DNA of 64,000 bases from Thiodiazotropha sp040791665 (GTDB lineage Bacteria; Pseudomonadota; Gammaproteobacteria; Chromatiales; Chromatiaceae): positions 62,001 to 126,000 of the forward strand of contig JBFNNX010000009.1 of the NCBI GenBank assembly GCA_040791665.1, read 5' to 3'. Below the pieces are notes generated by a model that was not told the origin of the DNA, ran no database searches, and saw only the letters and a program-made list of their open reading frames with translations. Positions within the stretch are counted from its first letter, which is position 1. Each line of letters opens with the position of its first letter. Positions 36,868 to 46,582 of the stretch are shown piece by piece. The position numbers were made by a program, and so were the translations under genes.

Positions 36868-37935
36868 TCAGAAGCCGTAGGTGGCCATCAGCCTGACGAA
36901 ATCACCATCCTCGTGCATGTCAGTGTAGATCAGTTCCAGACCCAGATGATCATTCAAATCGTATACCGCGTAGTAGTCGGTTTCGTTTGCTCCCTGATCG
37001 AAATCCACATGTAGCACGCCCACTGCCAGTACCTCGACACCCGCATACTCGATACCGAATGCCTTTGCCTCCTGGTCCTCGACACCGTCAATGGTATGGT
37101 CGTCTGCCGATGTAAAATAGGGACCGCCACCGAAACCATTGGTCACCCTACCCGATACATCGTTGTACGCGGCGGTGATTGTGAAATCCGCAAGAGTATA
37201 GCTGCCGGTGATGCCCCAGACATCACCGTCAGGCCCTGACTCACCGCCGGTATCATCCGATTGGGAGCTGATCTGCAGACCGATACTGAAGGCATCGGTC
37301 TCATACATGCCTTCCAGGTAGAACAGTTCGGCAAAATTGCTACCCTGGTAGTACCAGCCCTGCAGCGTCAGTTGTTCGATACCCTCGAACACAGCACCGA
37401 TCGCAGTCAGGCCGTCGTCGCCGTTCAACTCCCGGAATCTTTCCGGAATATCGGCATCGACACCGGCCCATTTATCGAGATGGGTCAGATAGAGTGTGGT
37501 ACCGGCAATATCGTTATTGCTCAGTAACAGCCCCTGAAAGGTATTCGGTACCATGCGAATATCATCGGTATCGGCGTGGGGTGTATCCAGCTCGAAGCGA
37601 CCGACACGCAGCGCGGTGTTGCTGTACTCTGCCTGGATGTAAACCTCGCCCAGAATGGCGTAGCTGGCGTTTTCCGAGGAGAAAAAATCGCCGTTCTCAT
37701 CATCGAACAGCTCCCCGGTGGTATAGAAGGTTGCGCCGGTGCTCAATCCCTTCCAGGTCGGACTGATATAGCCGAGTTTACCGCCAATGGCTGAACCATC
37801 CGTCTCATTGCCGGTTTCCTCCTCGGCATGGATAACGCCTAGCCTGAAGTTACCGAAGACACCCTCTTCGGCCTGTACGGCGGCCACCCCCGAAAAACCA
37901 AACAGCACTCCGGACAGCAATCCAGCCTGGACCAT
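36868..37935 (-). CDS. Outer-membrane beta-barrel (porin-like) protein
   Basis: 355 residues from ATG 37935. The frame is open to 38121, so a start further upstream (including non-ATG) is possible and could lengthen the signal peptide, which ends near VQA. Repeated amphipathic strands, acidic turns (DDENGD, SDDTGGESGPDGD) and a terminal Phe (MATYGF) indicate a barrel. It resembles OprD-like porins of selective uptake, but I cannot fix the family. Confidence 0.65.
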   Translation of the reverse strand: MVQAGLLSGVLFGFSGVAAVQAEEGVFGNFRLGVIHAEEETGNETDGSAIGGKLGYISPTWKGLSTGATFYTTGELFDDENGDFFSSENASYAILGEVYIQAEYSNTALRVGRFELDTPHADTDDIRMVPNTFQGLLLSNNDIAGTTLYLTHLDKWAGVDADIPERFRELNGDDGLTAIGAVFEGIEQLTLQGWYYQGSNFAELFYLEGMYETDAFSIGLQISSQSDDTGGESGPDGDVWGITGSYTLADFTITAAYNDVSGRVTNGFGGGPYFTSADDHTIDGVEDQEAKAFGIEYAGVEVLAVGVLHVDFDQGANETDYYAVYDLNDHLGLELIYTDMHEDGDFVRLMATYGF

Positions 37936-38453
37936 CCTCTTTGGTAACGATCTTTCACTATCAGGCAAAAAGGTATTGCGGTGACACCTCACAGGTTGGG
38001 TAACCCTATTCTGGGTGCCAACCACCCGGAACAGTTGATCAAAAACCCGTTTCCGTTCAACAAAGGAGATCCCTGCCGGCACTCTCTCTGCACCGAACCT
38101 AGTCAGTCTTGTTTTTTCCATAACTCAATATCCCACGCAGAGTGTAAGTTAAGGCTGGCTGGCGTCCGCTGGCGGGCCGATCGGCTTAATCTTTAAAAAG
38201 ATGACTGTTTGCCTAGCGATGCTCGAGGTGTCTTATGAAGCCTAAGGATGTACGCAGTTTCATCCCTTTCTCATACCATCGTGAAGCAGCTATGCTCATT
38301 AGCCGGGGCAATAATAATACGAATGATTATCGTTTTCAATATATTTCGCGTTGCTTACTACACACAGATCAGTGCTATCCTTTACTTGATCTGCGATACA
38401 CGACACCTGAGGCCGAACACCGCATGGCAAGCCGCTCCCCATGGAAACTTACG
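37936..38453. other. Intergenic region between barrel and lipoprotein genes
   Basis: About 500 bp. Holds the uncertain 5' end of the barrel gene. An open frame on the plus strand from 38235 has no start signal before 38454. Nothing else seen. Confidence 0.3.
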
Positions 38454-38717
38454 ATGACGAGTACCAACTATGAAAAAACGCTTGTTTTCTTTATCCCTAT
38501 ATTGTTGCTCTTTGGCTGTTCCAATAGCGGTGAAGAAGATAGTAGTGCAGGTTCAAGTGCTGGCGAACGGAAATACACTATCTGCGAATGTGTAAACGAG
38601 CCCATCAGATCGGGCAAAAAAGCCCAAGCCTGCGGAAAACTTGCGGAGACCATACCCGACTACGTGACACGGGTGATGGCATGTAAAGGCGAAACAGTTA
38701 AGGATGAACAACGATGA
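38454..38717 (+). CDS. Small lipoprotein
   Basis: 87 residues with a lipobox (LLLFGCSNS) and four further Cys in the mature part (ICEC, QACGK, MACKG), perhaps two disulfides. Overlaps the OmpA-like gene by 4 bp, so the two are co-translated and probably work together at the outer membrane. Confidence 0.65.
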   Translation: MTSTNYEKTLVFFIPILLLFGCSNSGEEDSSAGSSAGERKYTICECVNEPIRSGKKAQACGKLAETIPDYVTRVMACKGETVKDEQR

Positions 38718-39652
38718 AAATGATATTTGTTATTGTCTCAGTATTGTTCGCACTTACCACTCCGCTATCGGCAGCCGACCTTGTCTCGCCGTTTTCCGGG
38801 AGTACCCCGATCGGCGAATACAAAGCCGACTTCGTAAAGTACCATTACCTGCCTTCCGCCGCGGCAGATGCCAAACCGGCGACCGTTGACGGCCGGATCC
38901 ACAGTCGCCTGTATAAGAAGCCGGATGAAAAAAGCAATTACGAGGTGATCAAGAGTTTCGAGAATGAATTCAAGGCAGCGGGATTCAAGGTCCTTACCCT
39001 GATCGAAGATACCCGCCAGGGTGAGTTGAAAGTGCGCGACCTGAATACCGCCGGCAAGAACGGCATGCTCAAACGTCCTTACGCCGGCAAGGGCGGTAAG
39101 ACCGGGGTCGGCACTGTCGCACAGATTTCAACCCAGGCACAGGAATACCTTGTCGCACGCAAGACGATCGACCAGACCGATGTGTTGATTGCCGTCTTTA
39201 CGAGCCGCAGCGGTGGTTATGCGATTGAACAGATTGAATCCGCGGCGATGGAACAGGGCACGGTGTCTCTGAATCTCGATGCGATGCGCAACAAGATGGC
39301 AAGCGAAGGACGTGTCGCAATCTATGGTATTCGTTTCGATACCGGCAGCGCGAATATCCGCCCGGATTCCGCAGCGACACTCGCGACAATCGTGAGCTAT
39401 CTGCAGGAGAATCCGCAACGCTATTTCTATGTGGTTGGCCATACGGACGACCAGGGCAAGTTTACAAGCAACCTCACGTTATCGAGGGCGCGCGCGGATG
39501 CCGTTGTCAAGGCGATCATCGCCAAGCTGCCGGCGGCCGCGAACCGGTTGCAGGCAGATGGTGTCGGCCCCCTCTCCCCTGTCGCCACCAACACGGGTAC
39601 GGACGGACGCAGACTGAACCGGCGCGTTGAGCTCGTGTCGCGGCTCAAGTAA
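38714..39652 (+). CDS. DUF4892/OmpA-domain outer-membrane protein
   Basis: 312 residues: signal peptide (about 1-20), an N-terminal DUF4892-like domain (about 35-180), then an OmpA/MotB-like peptidoglycan-binding domain (about 205-312) with GIRFDTGSANIRPDS, VVGHTDDQG and NRRVELV. Likely ties the outer membrane to the cell wall. Confidence 0.8.
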   Translation: MKMIFVIVSVLFALTTPLSAADLVSPFSGSTPIGEYKADFVKYHYLPSAAADAKPATVDGRIHSRLYKKPDEKSNYEVIKSFENEFKAAGFKVLTLIEDTRQGELKVRDLNTAGKNGMLKRPYAGKGGKTGVGTVAQISTQAQEYLVARKTIDQTDVLIAVFTSRSGGYAIEQIESAAMEQGTVSLNLDAMRNKMASEGRVAIYGIRFDTGSANIRPDSAATLATIVSYLQENPQRYFYVVGHTDDQGKFTSNLTLSRARADAVVKAIIAKLPAAANRLQADGVGPLSPVATNTGTDGRRLNRRVELVSRLK

Positions 39653-39661
39653 CCCGCCGGT

Positions 39662-40126
39662 TTACCCAAGCAGCTCCGGTCTTATCATCCAATTGACCCG
39701 CCAACTCACATTATCCACGCGTTCCAAGCAGACGACGCTGCCTGGCTTGTAGGCTATGATCGGCTTGTCTCTATCCCCGAGAAGCAAATGCGAAACCAAC
39801 TTCGCCATGAATGGCAGATGACCGACAGCCATTATCTCTTTACCTCCGCCTTCCTTATGCAAATCAAACGCCTTGGGATCGTCATTTGGGTTAATGCCGC
39901 CATTTGCTTCCAGCGTTAATCCCGGCGCAATCGCATCGGTCAAACGCTCAGCTGTTTGCATAGCGCGCAGTTTTCCACTGTGGATCACCCTGTCTGGGCG
40001 AATGCCGGCCTGCTTAAGAAAAGTGGCGAGCCGATCAACATCCTCCCTGCCCTGGTCGGTCAGGGGTCGATCGGGATCGACCTCTTTATTGCATGCCTCA
40101 CCGTGCTGTACGAGATATAGTTTCAT
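39662..40126 (-). CDS. sixA: Phosphohistidine phosphatase SixA-like
   Basis: 154 residues from ATG 40126 (a GGGGGGTGT stretch precedes it). Histidine phosphatase fold with QHGEA replacing RHGEA at the catalytic His, Arg-containing HSGKLRAMQTAE, and the second His in VGHLPFM. SixA dephosphorylates His in phosphorelay proteins; that role is by family only. Confidence 0.8.
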   Translation of the reverse strand: MKLYLVQHGEACNKEVDPDRPLTDQGREDVDRLATFLKQAGIRPDRVIHSGKLRAMQTAERLTDAIAPGLTLEANGGINPNDDPKAFDLHKEGGGKEIMAVGHLPFMAKLVSHLLLGDRDKPIIAYKPGSVVCLERVDNVSWRVNWMIRPELLG

Positions 40127-40209
40127 GACACCCCCCAACCCATAGGCCTCGTGTGATTCGATCAACACCCATTCATCCGATATTCCTTGTTCATTTTTTC
40201 AAAACCATC

Positions 40210-41283
40210 TCAGGTCAGCAATGCCACACTCTTGACCTGCGCGTAGAGCTGCATCCCCTCACGAATCCCCATGCCCATGGCGGAGCGGCGGGTGATACGT
40301 GACAGCAGGGTCTGGCCATCCTCCAGTTCCAAGCGCACCAGCACCTGGGTGGGGCTGATGTCGCGGGTGTCGATGACCCGCACCGGCAGGATGTTGAGGA
40401 TACTGGTATCGGTATGGGCTCGGAGTGACAGGCTGACATCCCTGGCCTGGATCTGTACCCTGGCATGACGGCCCACCGGCAGATCCTCCCGGGGTACGGC
40501 GATCCTGTTGCCCTGCAAAGTTATCCAGGTCAGATGATAGCTGTGGTCGTGGGAAGTAACGTTGCCCACCAGCAGCGCGGAGGCGTCATCGTAACCGGAC
40601 AGGGGCATATCAAGCCGGGTCAGCAGTGGTGCGGCCTCGCCCTGTGCGGTGACTCGCCCTCCATCCAGCACCACCATATGGTCAGCGAGTCTGGCCACCT
40701 CATTGGGGTCGTGGGAGACATACAGGGAGGGGATGGCGAACTCGTCGTGCAACCGCTCCAGATAGGGCAGGATGGTCTGTTTGGCCGCATGATCGAGGGC
40801 GGAGAGCGGCTCGTCCATCAGCAACAATCGCGGGCTGGTGAGCAGGGCGCGGGCGATGGCGACCCGCTGGCGTTCACCGCCGGAGAGCCGGGCTGTAGAC
40901 CGCGGCAAAAGGGCTGATATCCCGAACAGTTCCACCACATCGTGAAAGGGTATCTGCCGCTGTGCTTCAGACACCCGGCGCATGCCATACTGCAGATTCT
41001 CACGCACCGATAGATGCGGAAAGAGACTCGCCTCCTGGAATACATAGCCGATGGGACGCCGATGGACCGGCAGAAACCGGCTCTCATCCTGCCATGTCTC
41101 ACCATTGACCCGCACCACTCCCTGGGTTGTGCGCTCGAGACCGGCGACGGCACGCAACACACTGGTTTTGCCCGATCCCGAAGGGCCGAACAGGGCTGTG
41201 ACACCCTGTGCCGGCGCGGTGAAATCCACCTCCAGGTCGAAGTCACCCAAACGGTGCTTCAGATTGACCTCGATACCACTCAC
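40210..41283 (-). CDS. modC: Molybdate ABC transporter ATPase
   Basis: 357 residues: ATPase domain (Walker A GPSGSGKTS, signature LSGGERQR, Walker B LLLMDEP, H-loop VSHDPNE) plus a C-terminal molybdate-binding (mop) regulatory domain about 290-357. Overlaps modB by 4 bp. Confidence 0.9.
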   Translation of the reverse strand: MSGIEVNLKHRLGDFDLEVDFTAPAQGVTALFGPSGSGKTSVLRAVAGLERTTQGVVRVNGETWQDESRFLPVHRRPIGYVFQEASLFPHLSVRENLQYGMRRVSEAQRQIPFHDVVELFGISALLPRSTARLSGGERQRVAIARALLTSPRLLLMDEPLSALDHAAKQTILPYLERLHDEFAIPSLYVSHDPNEVARLADHMVVLDGGRVTAQGEAAPLLTRLDMPLSGYDDASALLVGNVTSHDHSYHLTWITLQGNRIAVPREDLPVGRHARVQIQARDVSLSLRAHTDTSILNILPVRVIDTRDISPTQVLVRLELEDGQTLLSRITRRSAMGMGIREGMQLYAQVKSVALLT

Positions 41284-41957
41284 GGTTGATGACTCCGGGT
41301 AATACGTCCATTGACCAGGTAGAGGGTCATCAGCACAAGGAACGAGAAGGCGAGCATACCGGCAGCCAGCAGGTGGGCCTGGCCATACTCCAGGGTCTCA
41401 ACCTGTTCGTAGATCGCCACCGACAACACCCTGGTCTCGCCGGGGATGCTCCCGCCAATCATCAGTACCACGCCAAACTCGCCCACCGTATGGGCAAAAG
41501 AGAGGACCGCGGCAGTAAGAAAGCCGGATCGCGCCAGCGGTATCACCACGGTGGCAAAACGGTCCCATGGGGAAGCGCGCAGGGTGGCGGCCACCTCTGC
41601 CGGACGCGGCCCAAGGGCCTCGAATGCGTTCTGCAGCGGCTGTACCACGAAGGGCAGCGAATAGAGCACCGAGGCAAAGACAAGCCCCTCGAAGGTAAAG
41701 GCCAGGCTACCGATACCAAGGGTCTCCGTCAGGCGTCCTACAGGCCCGTCGGGGGCGAGCATGATCAGCAGGTAGAATCCGAGCACGGTGGGCGGCAACA
41801 CCAGCGGCAGTGCGACCACCGCCGAAAGGGCCTGCTTGTACCAGGCATGGGTGCGCGCCAGCCACCAGGCAATCGGGGTACCGACGATGAGCAGCACCAG
41901 GGTTGTGGTGCTGGCCAGTTTGATGGTCAGCCAGACGGGTTGCCAGTCGAATGCCAT
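41280..41957 (-). CDS. modB: Molybdate ABC transporter permease
   Basis: 225 residues, about five to six membrane segments, with the coupling-helix EAA region (EVAATLRASPWDRFATVVIPLARSG) and the family's SFAHTVGEFGVVLMIGG. Part of modABC. Confidence 0.9.
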   Translation of the reverse strand: MAFDWQPVWLTIKLASTTTLVLLIVGTPIAWWLARTHAWYKQALSAVVALPLVLPPTVLGFYLLIMLAPDGPVGRLTETLGIGSLAFTFEGLVFASVLYSLPFVVQPLQNAFEALGPRPAEVAATLRASPWDRFATVVIPLARSGFLTAAVLSFAHTVGEFGVVLMIGGSIPGETRVLSVAIYEQVETLEYGQAHLLAAGMLAFSFLVLMTLYLVNGRITRSHQP

Positions 41958-42099
41958 GGTCAGCTCCGTAGTTGGTTTTGGCTTTGAATGTCAGTTAACG
42001 TAAAGCCGAAATTACTTGGATGCGTCGATAATACGCTGTTTTTGGCGGGATAGGCCCCATCCTACCTTGGTTTTTGTATCAGGAGATCGCCCTGCCCTT

Positions 42100-42858
42100 T
42101 CACTTGACCCCATAGCCATAGCGCTCGATCACTTCCCGCGCCACATCGCCCTTAAGGAACTCGAGGTAAGCAATGGCCGCCGGATTGTCTTCACCCCTTT
42201 TCAACAGCACCGCCACCTGGTCAATGGGGGTATGATAGTCAATCGGGATCTGCCACAGTGTACCCTCTTCACCCTCCCAATCCTTGATCTGGGCCAAGGC
42301 GACAAAACCCAGCTCCGCGTTGCCGGTAGCGGTGAACTGGAAGGCCTGGGCTATCGATTCTCCCATCACAAATTTGGGCGTGAGCGTTTCCAGCACTCCC
42401 AAACGCCGCATGACCTGTTCCGCCGCCAGGCCGTAGGGAGCGATCTTGGGGTTAGCCAGTGAGAGATGATCAAAAGAGCCATTTTTAAGATAGTGCTCAC
42501 CATCAGTGAACAAACCCGGCTTCAAGCTCCACAACACCAGTTTGCCTCTGGCATAAACAAAACGGGTTGCGGGTACCGCCAACCCCTCGGCCTCTGCCTT
42601 GATCGGGTGCTGGCCGTCGGCCGCAAGGAAGATTTCGAAAGGGGCGCCATGCGCAATCTGTGAATAGAGCTTACCGGTAGAGCCATGGCTGATTCGGGTG
42701 GTGTGGCCGGTGGCCTTTTCAAACAATGGAGCAATCTCGCGGTTTGCAGCGATAAAGTTGGACGCTACGGCAATCTTCACCTCTTCGGCTTCCACCTGTG
42801 CATAGGGCAGTGCGAGCCAAATGAATACGGCAAGAAAAATGTAGTCGGTATTTTTCAT
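42100..42858 (-). CDS. modA: Molybdate-binding periplasmic protein
   Basis: 252 residues from ATG 42858. Signal peptide about 1-23, then the oxyanion-binding fold with VAVASNFIAANREI-type start, SHGSTGKLYSQI and ending VIERYGYGVK. First gene of modABC; 142 bp before modB. No ModE-type operator was identified upstream. Confidence 0.88.
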   Translation of the reverse strand: MKNTDYIFLAVFIWLALPYAQVEAEEVKIAVASNFIAANREIAPLFEKATGHTTRISHGSTGKLYSQIAHGAPFEIFLAADGQHPIKAEAEGLAVPATRFVYARGKLVLWSLKPGLFTDGEHYLKNGSFDHLSLANPKIAPYGLAAEQVMRRLGVLETLTPKFVMGESIAQAFQFTATGNAELGFVALAQIKDWEGEEGTLWQIPIDYHTPIDQVAVLLKRGEDNPAAIAYLEFLKGDVAREVIERYGYGVK

Positions 42859-43259
42859 GAAGCTATTAACCCGGCGACCAAATAGTTTACTTTCAGCCGC
42901 AGTGTGCCTGCCTGCAGCATGGATAACATCGTACAACTAAGCGGCATAATACCAACAAGTAGGTTGTGTAAACCAGCCAACGCATTCGAGATGCCCGCTA
43001 TAACGACCATTAGCAGTCAGCTCCAGAGATTACAGGGTTAATAACATTGCCTGCAATCATATGGCCAATCAACCATGCCGCTAAAGAGAGCCTGGATCAG
43101 CTGGAAAAAATCAGTGGATGTCCATACGTATTACTACGACTTAAAATATTTACCGGCAGTATTTATTATTTACGTCAATTGCTTAACGAATCGTTTTTAA
43201 GACGTACTGTCCTGATTGCCACTCCTTGAATTGGGCTTGGGCAATCAGAGGTTACTATC
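42859..43259. other. Intergenic region before the metX/mtoX relics
   Basis: About 400 bp between the divergent modA and the relic operon. No ORF with support. It should contain the old promoter of the relic genes but no operator palindrome of the mtoX type is present, which fits loss of function. Confidence 0.35.
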
Positions 43260-43460
43260 ATGTGTGAGAATCCATATTATACCGCAGCACAACATGGTGA
43301 TTTTGATCGCTTTGAGCTGGAAGACTTTGTTCTTGAGCAAGGTGCCACGTTGCGCAAGGCAAGCCTGGCCTACAAGACTTTTGGTCAACTCAATAAAAAA
43401 GCCGACAATGCAATCCTGTTTCCGGTTATGTTTTCCGGCACCCATGCTGCTATGGCCTGA
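43260..43460 (+). pseudogene. Truncated homoserine O-acetyltransferase-like (alpha/beta hydrolase) fragment
   Basis: 66 codons (MCENPYYTAAQ ... FSGTHAAMA) match only the N-terminus of MetX-like hydrolases, in which a PxxxSGTHA block is followed by several hundred more residues. Here a stop follows at once. The remainder is absent, so an internal deletion removed over 200 codons. It precedes the mtoX fragment in the same direction, suggesting a former metX-mtoX operon. Confidence 0.65.
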
Positions 43461-43503
43461 CAAACCACCTGGTTCACTATATTTTTATTCGGAGGCACAT
43501 AAC

Positions 43504-43779
43504 ATGGGTTCTGCAACCTTGAAACAGGCCGGCAAGGTCTCTTCGGCGATATTTCTCGCGACTGCTACCACATTGACTTCACTATCAAGCACTGCCGTGG
43601 CTGACGAAACCTGCCAGTCGCCCTACATGGCTAAGATTGTCGGGCAGGAAGATTTCGTTTATGCCTGGACTCTTGGAGTCGAGGGTGTAGGTGATGGACA
43701 GGATAAGCTGGTTACAGTCGATGTCAATCCAAAATCCAACCATTATGGTCGGTGGCTGAGCATTGTGATAATCAGGTAA
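43504..43779 (+). pseudogene. Truncated second methanethiol oxidase gene
   Basis: 91 codons. A good ribosome site (GGAGG) and signal peptide are retained, and the mature start (ADETCQSPYMAKIVGQEDF) is identical to that of mtoX at 1187-2575. Identity ends after VDVNPKS; the frame then reads into unrelated sequence (WLSIVIIR) and stops. About 370 codons are missing. The signal-peptide sequence differs from the intact gene, so it was a separate paralogue rather than a fresh copy. Confidence 0.85.
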
Positions 43780-43826
43780 AGTTATGGTAATTCCGGCCCT
43801 TGTTTAAGCTTTTGTCGGGCCAACAA

Positions 43827-44261
43827 TCAGACCTCTCGCCATGAGAGTCGCTCTATTCGTAAGAGATCGTGTATCAAGGCTATGCAATCGTTGACATCGA
43901 TCTCCTTGCAAGTATAGATATCGAGAGTAAAAAGACGTCTATCTCGCCAAGAATAGAAAGAGCAACCCGATTCAGCCCAGGCTTGAAAACCACCCATACC
44001 GTGATGCAGCTTACTGACCGAATCGGGTGAAAAGACCAGAGTATCAGCAATTGGAGTCATCGCAAGACAGTCGGTCAAGCCGCCGAGCACCTCGCGTACT
44101 GTCTCTTCCGTAATAGCCGGCAGACCGTAGATACCCTCGATGATAAGGCGCAGTCGTTGAATATCAGGACAAATAATCAATGTGTCACCATATGGATGAA
44201 CTAATAGTTGGAGCTTCTGTTTTAGTATTGAAGTTGTAACAAGAGCGTTTACCACAACCAC
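43827..44261 (-). CDS. SpeD-like (S-adenosylmethionine decarboxylase fold) protein, non-canonical
   Basis: 144 residues from a GTG; the true start may differ. The C-terminal half aligns by eye with prokaryotic AdoMet decarboxylase proenzymes: the self-cleavage Glu-Ser (E97-S98 in WAESGCSF) and the catalytic Cys exactly 20 residues later (C118 in IYTCK) are kept. The catalytic His five residues after the Ser is Tyr (Y103), and the His right after the cleavage Ser is Gly. It may have another substrate or lack activity. It sits between the metX/mtoX relics and a solo MITE end. Confidence 0.5.
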   Translation of the reverse strand: MVVVNALVTTSILKQKLQLLVHPYGDTLIICPDIQRLRLIIEGIYGLPAITEETVREVLGGLTDCLAMTPIADTLVFSPDSVSKLHHGMGGFQAWAESGCSFYSWRDRRLFTLDIYTCKEIDVNDCIALIHDLLRIERLSWREV

Positions 44262-44316
44262 TATTCAAACTAGGACTACTCACGACCGTTCGGAGTAACA
44301 AATCCATACTCCTCCA

Positions 44317-44347
44317 AGGGTCTGTTAACACTAATCCAATTGGCCCT
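44317..44347. repeat. Solo terminal inverted repeat of the MITE-like element
   Basis: The 31-bp sequence starting AGGGTCTGTTAACACTAA and ending GGCCCT matches both ends of the element at 60168-60434 (one or two differences). No second end is found nearby, so only a solo end remains. It marks the left edge of the msm island. Confidence 0.8.
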
Positions 44348-44557
44348 AGCTTGATCGGCAATGATTCAGTAACAGAAATCGCGAGTAACTACGTGATCAC
44401 ATGCCCCGGTGAGTGCGCTGCGTTGAAATAGTAACGGCTTGGGTGATACTAACAACTTAGTGACTTATTGATAAAGATCCACCAGTGCACCATGATTTAC
44501 TTTTACCGCCAATCTTAGGCAAATTTGCCTGCTCTGATTACTGCATGGAAAACAATA

Positions 44558-46498
44558 TCATCGTGGTGGACGGATATCAAAATGTTTCATTTTTCGGTAA
44601 ATGGTGTTGCGGCTGACATGCAATTTTGACGCAACCTTTGTGATGTTCCAATGGGCAGCTTTCAGTTCCCGCAGAATAGCGTCACGCGCAGCAATATCCA
44701 ATGAATTGATTGGGCGTAATCGTTGTCTAGATTCTCCACCATGCGGGATATTGACAATCTCATCCGGCAGATCGTCTAATTGAATTCTTGCATTGTCGCA
44801 CAGACCAATCATGGTACGAAGAATATTGCGCAACTGACGAATATTACCTGGCCAATAATAATTGTGAAGCGCTTGCAGCGCTTCTTTCTCTATTACGACA
44901 CGTTCTCGTTGACCTGTCTCCTGCTCTAAAAGACATTGAATCAGGGCGTCTCGGTCTTCGCGTTCTCTCAACGGGGGCATCTTCAGACTAATACCGTTGA
45001 GTCGATAATAGAGGTCTAGCCGGAAACGGCCTTCGTCGACAAGCAACTGGAGATCCTTATGGGTCGCGCTAATCAGGCGAATGTCCACCTTTACTGGGAC
45101 CTCGCCACCAAGCGGAATAACCTCCCGCTCCTCCAGAACTCTCAATAGGCGTGCCTGAAGGTGGAGAGGCATATCACCGATTTCATCAAGAAACAGAGTG
45201 CCACCGTTTGCCTGCACAATCTTGCCACGATACCCCTCCTTTGTTGCCCCTGTGAATGCTCCAGGGCGGTATCCGAAGAGTTCACTCTCAATCAGTGATT
45301 CAGGTAATGAGGCGCAATTGACTGCAATAAGCGGCTTATCTGCCCGACGGCTGGACTTGTGTACGGCCTTGGCAAATACATCCTTTCCAGTCCCCGTCTC
45401 ACCAAGTACGATAAAGGGAATATCCCGCTCAAGTAGTTTCTTGGCACGTTCAATATTTCGACGCATGCGGGTGTCGCCGAACTCCAAGCCACCCAATACC
45501 GGTTTTACCTCGTTATCTGAGGTTGACGTAGTAAATCTTTTTGTTCGGCCATTCAACCGACGTCTGTCGGAGCTGGGGGGCTGAAAACTGGCATAGAATC
45601 GGCGTTCATGTGTTTTATCCCGCAGTGCAGTAGGGACAGTCGCCATATTATGGGCATTGCGTAGGGCATTGCTCATGTGGATGTCAAACAGCGTTTCGAT
45701 CCGCTGACCAAGCAAACTCTTTATTTTGGCTATGTCAAGTTGAAACAAAGCACTACGATTTGCCGCCTTTATACACCCCTCACCATCGAATGCCAGTACT
45801 CCCTCGCCGAGGGTGCTAATGAACTCGGGACGGCTATGGAAACGGAGAATATAGTTATCACGCATACGGCATAGGAAGAGGCGGTTTTCGATCAGCTGGG
45901 CCGACATATTGACTAGCACCATGGTATGTTGCTGAGCCTGATGTGAATGACTAGAGGCATCCAGCACCGCGAGCAGTTCACCTGTTGGATCCAGAATAGG
46001 CGCTGCAGAGCAGGTCAGATGTGTATTTTTTGAAAAAAAGTGCTCATTCTGGTGAATAATCAGCGGTCGCTTTTCAATCAGGCACGTCCCCATGCCATTA
46101 GTGCCTTGTATCTGCTCGGCCCAAACAGCACCCAGCTGTAACCCTGTTTTGCCGGCGATGTTTGTGAGCATCGGATCGCTCACGTAGTTGACAACCACCC
46201 CTTCACTGTCTGTCAGTAGGATTGAGTGACCTGAACCGGCAACCTGCTGATACAGGTTGGTCATTTCTGAAAACGCGATCGCTGAAAGGTTACTGTATTT
46301 TTCCTGCCGCTCCTTCAAGTCTGCATTATCAACAACAATTGTTTCCGGTTGATGCTCCGGATCCAGAATATGATCATTGAGACAACGCTCCCAGGAGCGG
46401 ATAATCTGTTCAGTAACCACACTCTCGACGGCTCTGGGATCACGGACAGCTTCCTTCACCAATCCGTAGTGTTCCCTGTTCGTGTCGTCACTATTCAT
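44558..46498 (-). CDS. Sigma54-dependent Fis-family activator (AcoR-like), msm island
   Basis: 646 residues. GAF-type sensor (about 60-210), AAA+ sigma54 domain with Walker A GETGTGKD, contact loop GAFTGA and Walker B GGTLFLDEIGD, then a Fis HTH (ASKLHVSRNTIYRKM). Paralogue of the activator at 12058. Its promoter carries the TetR-type operator in the spacer, so its expression should follow mtoX and msmA. A sigma54 promoter ahead of fae (62455) is the best target candidate. No -24/-12 site was found before msmA. Confidence 0.9.
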   Translation of the reverse strand: MNSDDTNREHYGLVKEAVRDPRAVESVVTEQIIRSWERCLNDHILDPEHQPETIVVDNADLKERQEKYSNLSAIAFSEMTNLYQQVAGSGHSILLTDSEGVVVNYVSDPMLTNIAGKTGLQLGAVWAEQIQGTNGMGTCLIEKRPLIIHQNEHFFSKNTHLTCSAAPILDPTGELLAVLDASSHSHQAQQHTMVLVNMSAQLIENRLFLCRMRDNYILRFHSRPEFISTLGEGVLAFDGEGCIKAANRSALFQLDIAKIKSLLGQRIETLFDIHMSNALRNAHNMATVPTALRDKTHERRFYASFQPPSSDRRRLNGRTKRFTTSTSDNEVKPVLGGLEFGDTRMRRNIERAKKLLERDIPFIVLGETGTGKDVFAKAVHKSSRRADKPLIAVNCASLPESLIESELFGYRPGAFTGATKEGYRGKIVQANGGTLFLDEIGDMPLHLQARLLRVLEEREVIPLGGEVPVKVDIRLISATHKDLQLLVDEGRFRLDLYYRLNGISLKMPPLREREDRDALIQCLLEQETGQRERVVIEKEALQALHNYYWPGNIRQLRNILRTMIGLCDNARIQLDDLPDEIVNIPHGGESRQRLRPINSLDIAARDAILRELKAAHWNITKVASKLHVSRNTIYRKMKHFDIRPPR

Positions 46499-46553
46499 TG
46501 CTGTACCTTTGGCAGGAATTGCTGACTATTTTAAATAATGGATACCCGTATTT

Positions 46554-46582
46554 ATGCTAGAACGAATATTCGTTCTGGATAA
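46554..46582 (-). promoter_or_regulatory. Activator-gene promoter with TetR-type operator in the spacer
   Basis: On the minus strand: -35-like TTATCC (46582-46577), 17-bp spacer, -10 TAGCAT (46559-46554). The perfect 18-bp palindrome AGAACGAATATTCGTTCT (46559-46576) fills the spacer. Predicted start about 50 nt before the activator ATG. Weaker -35 than at mtoX and msmA. Confidence 0.72.
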
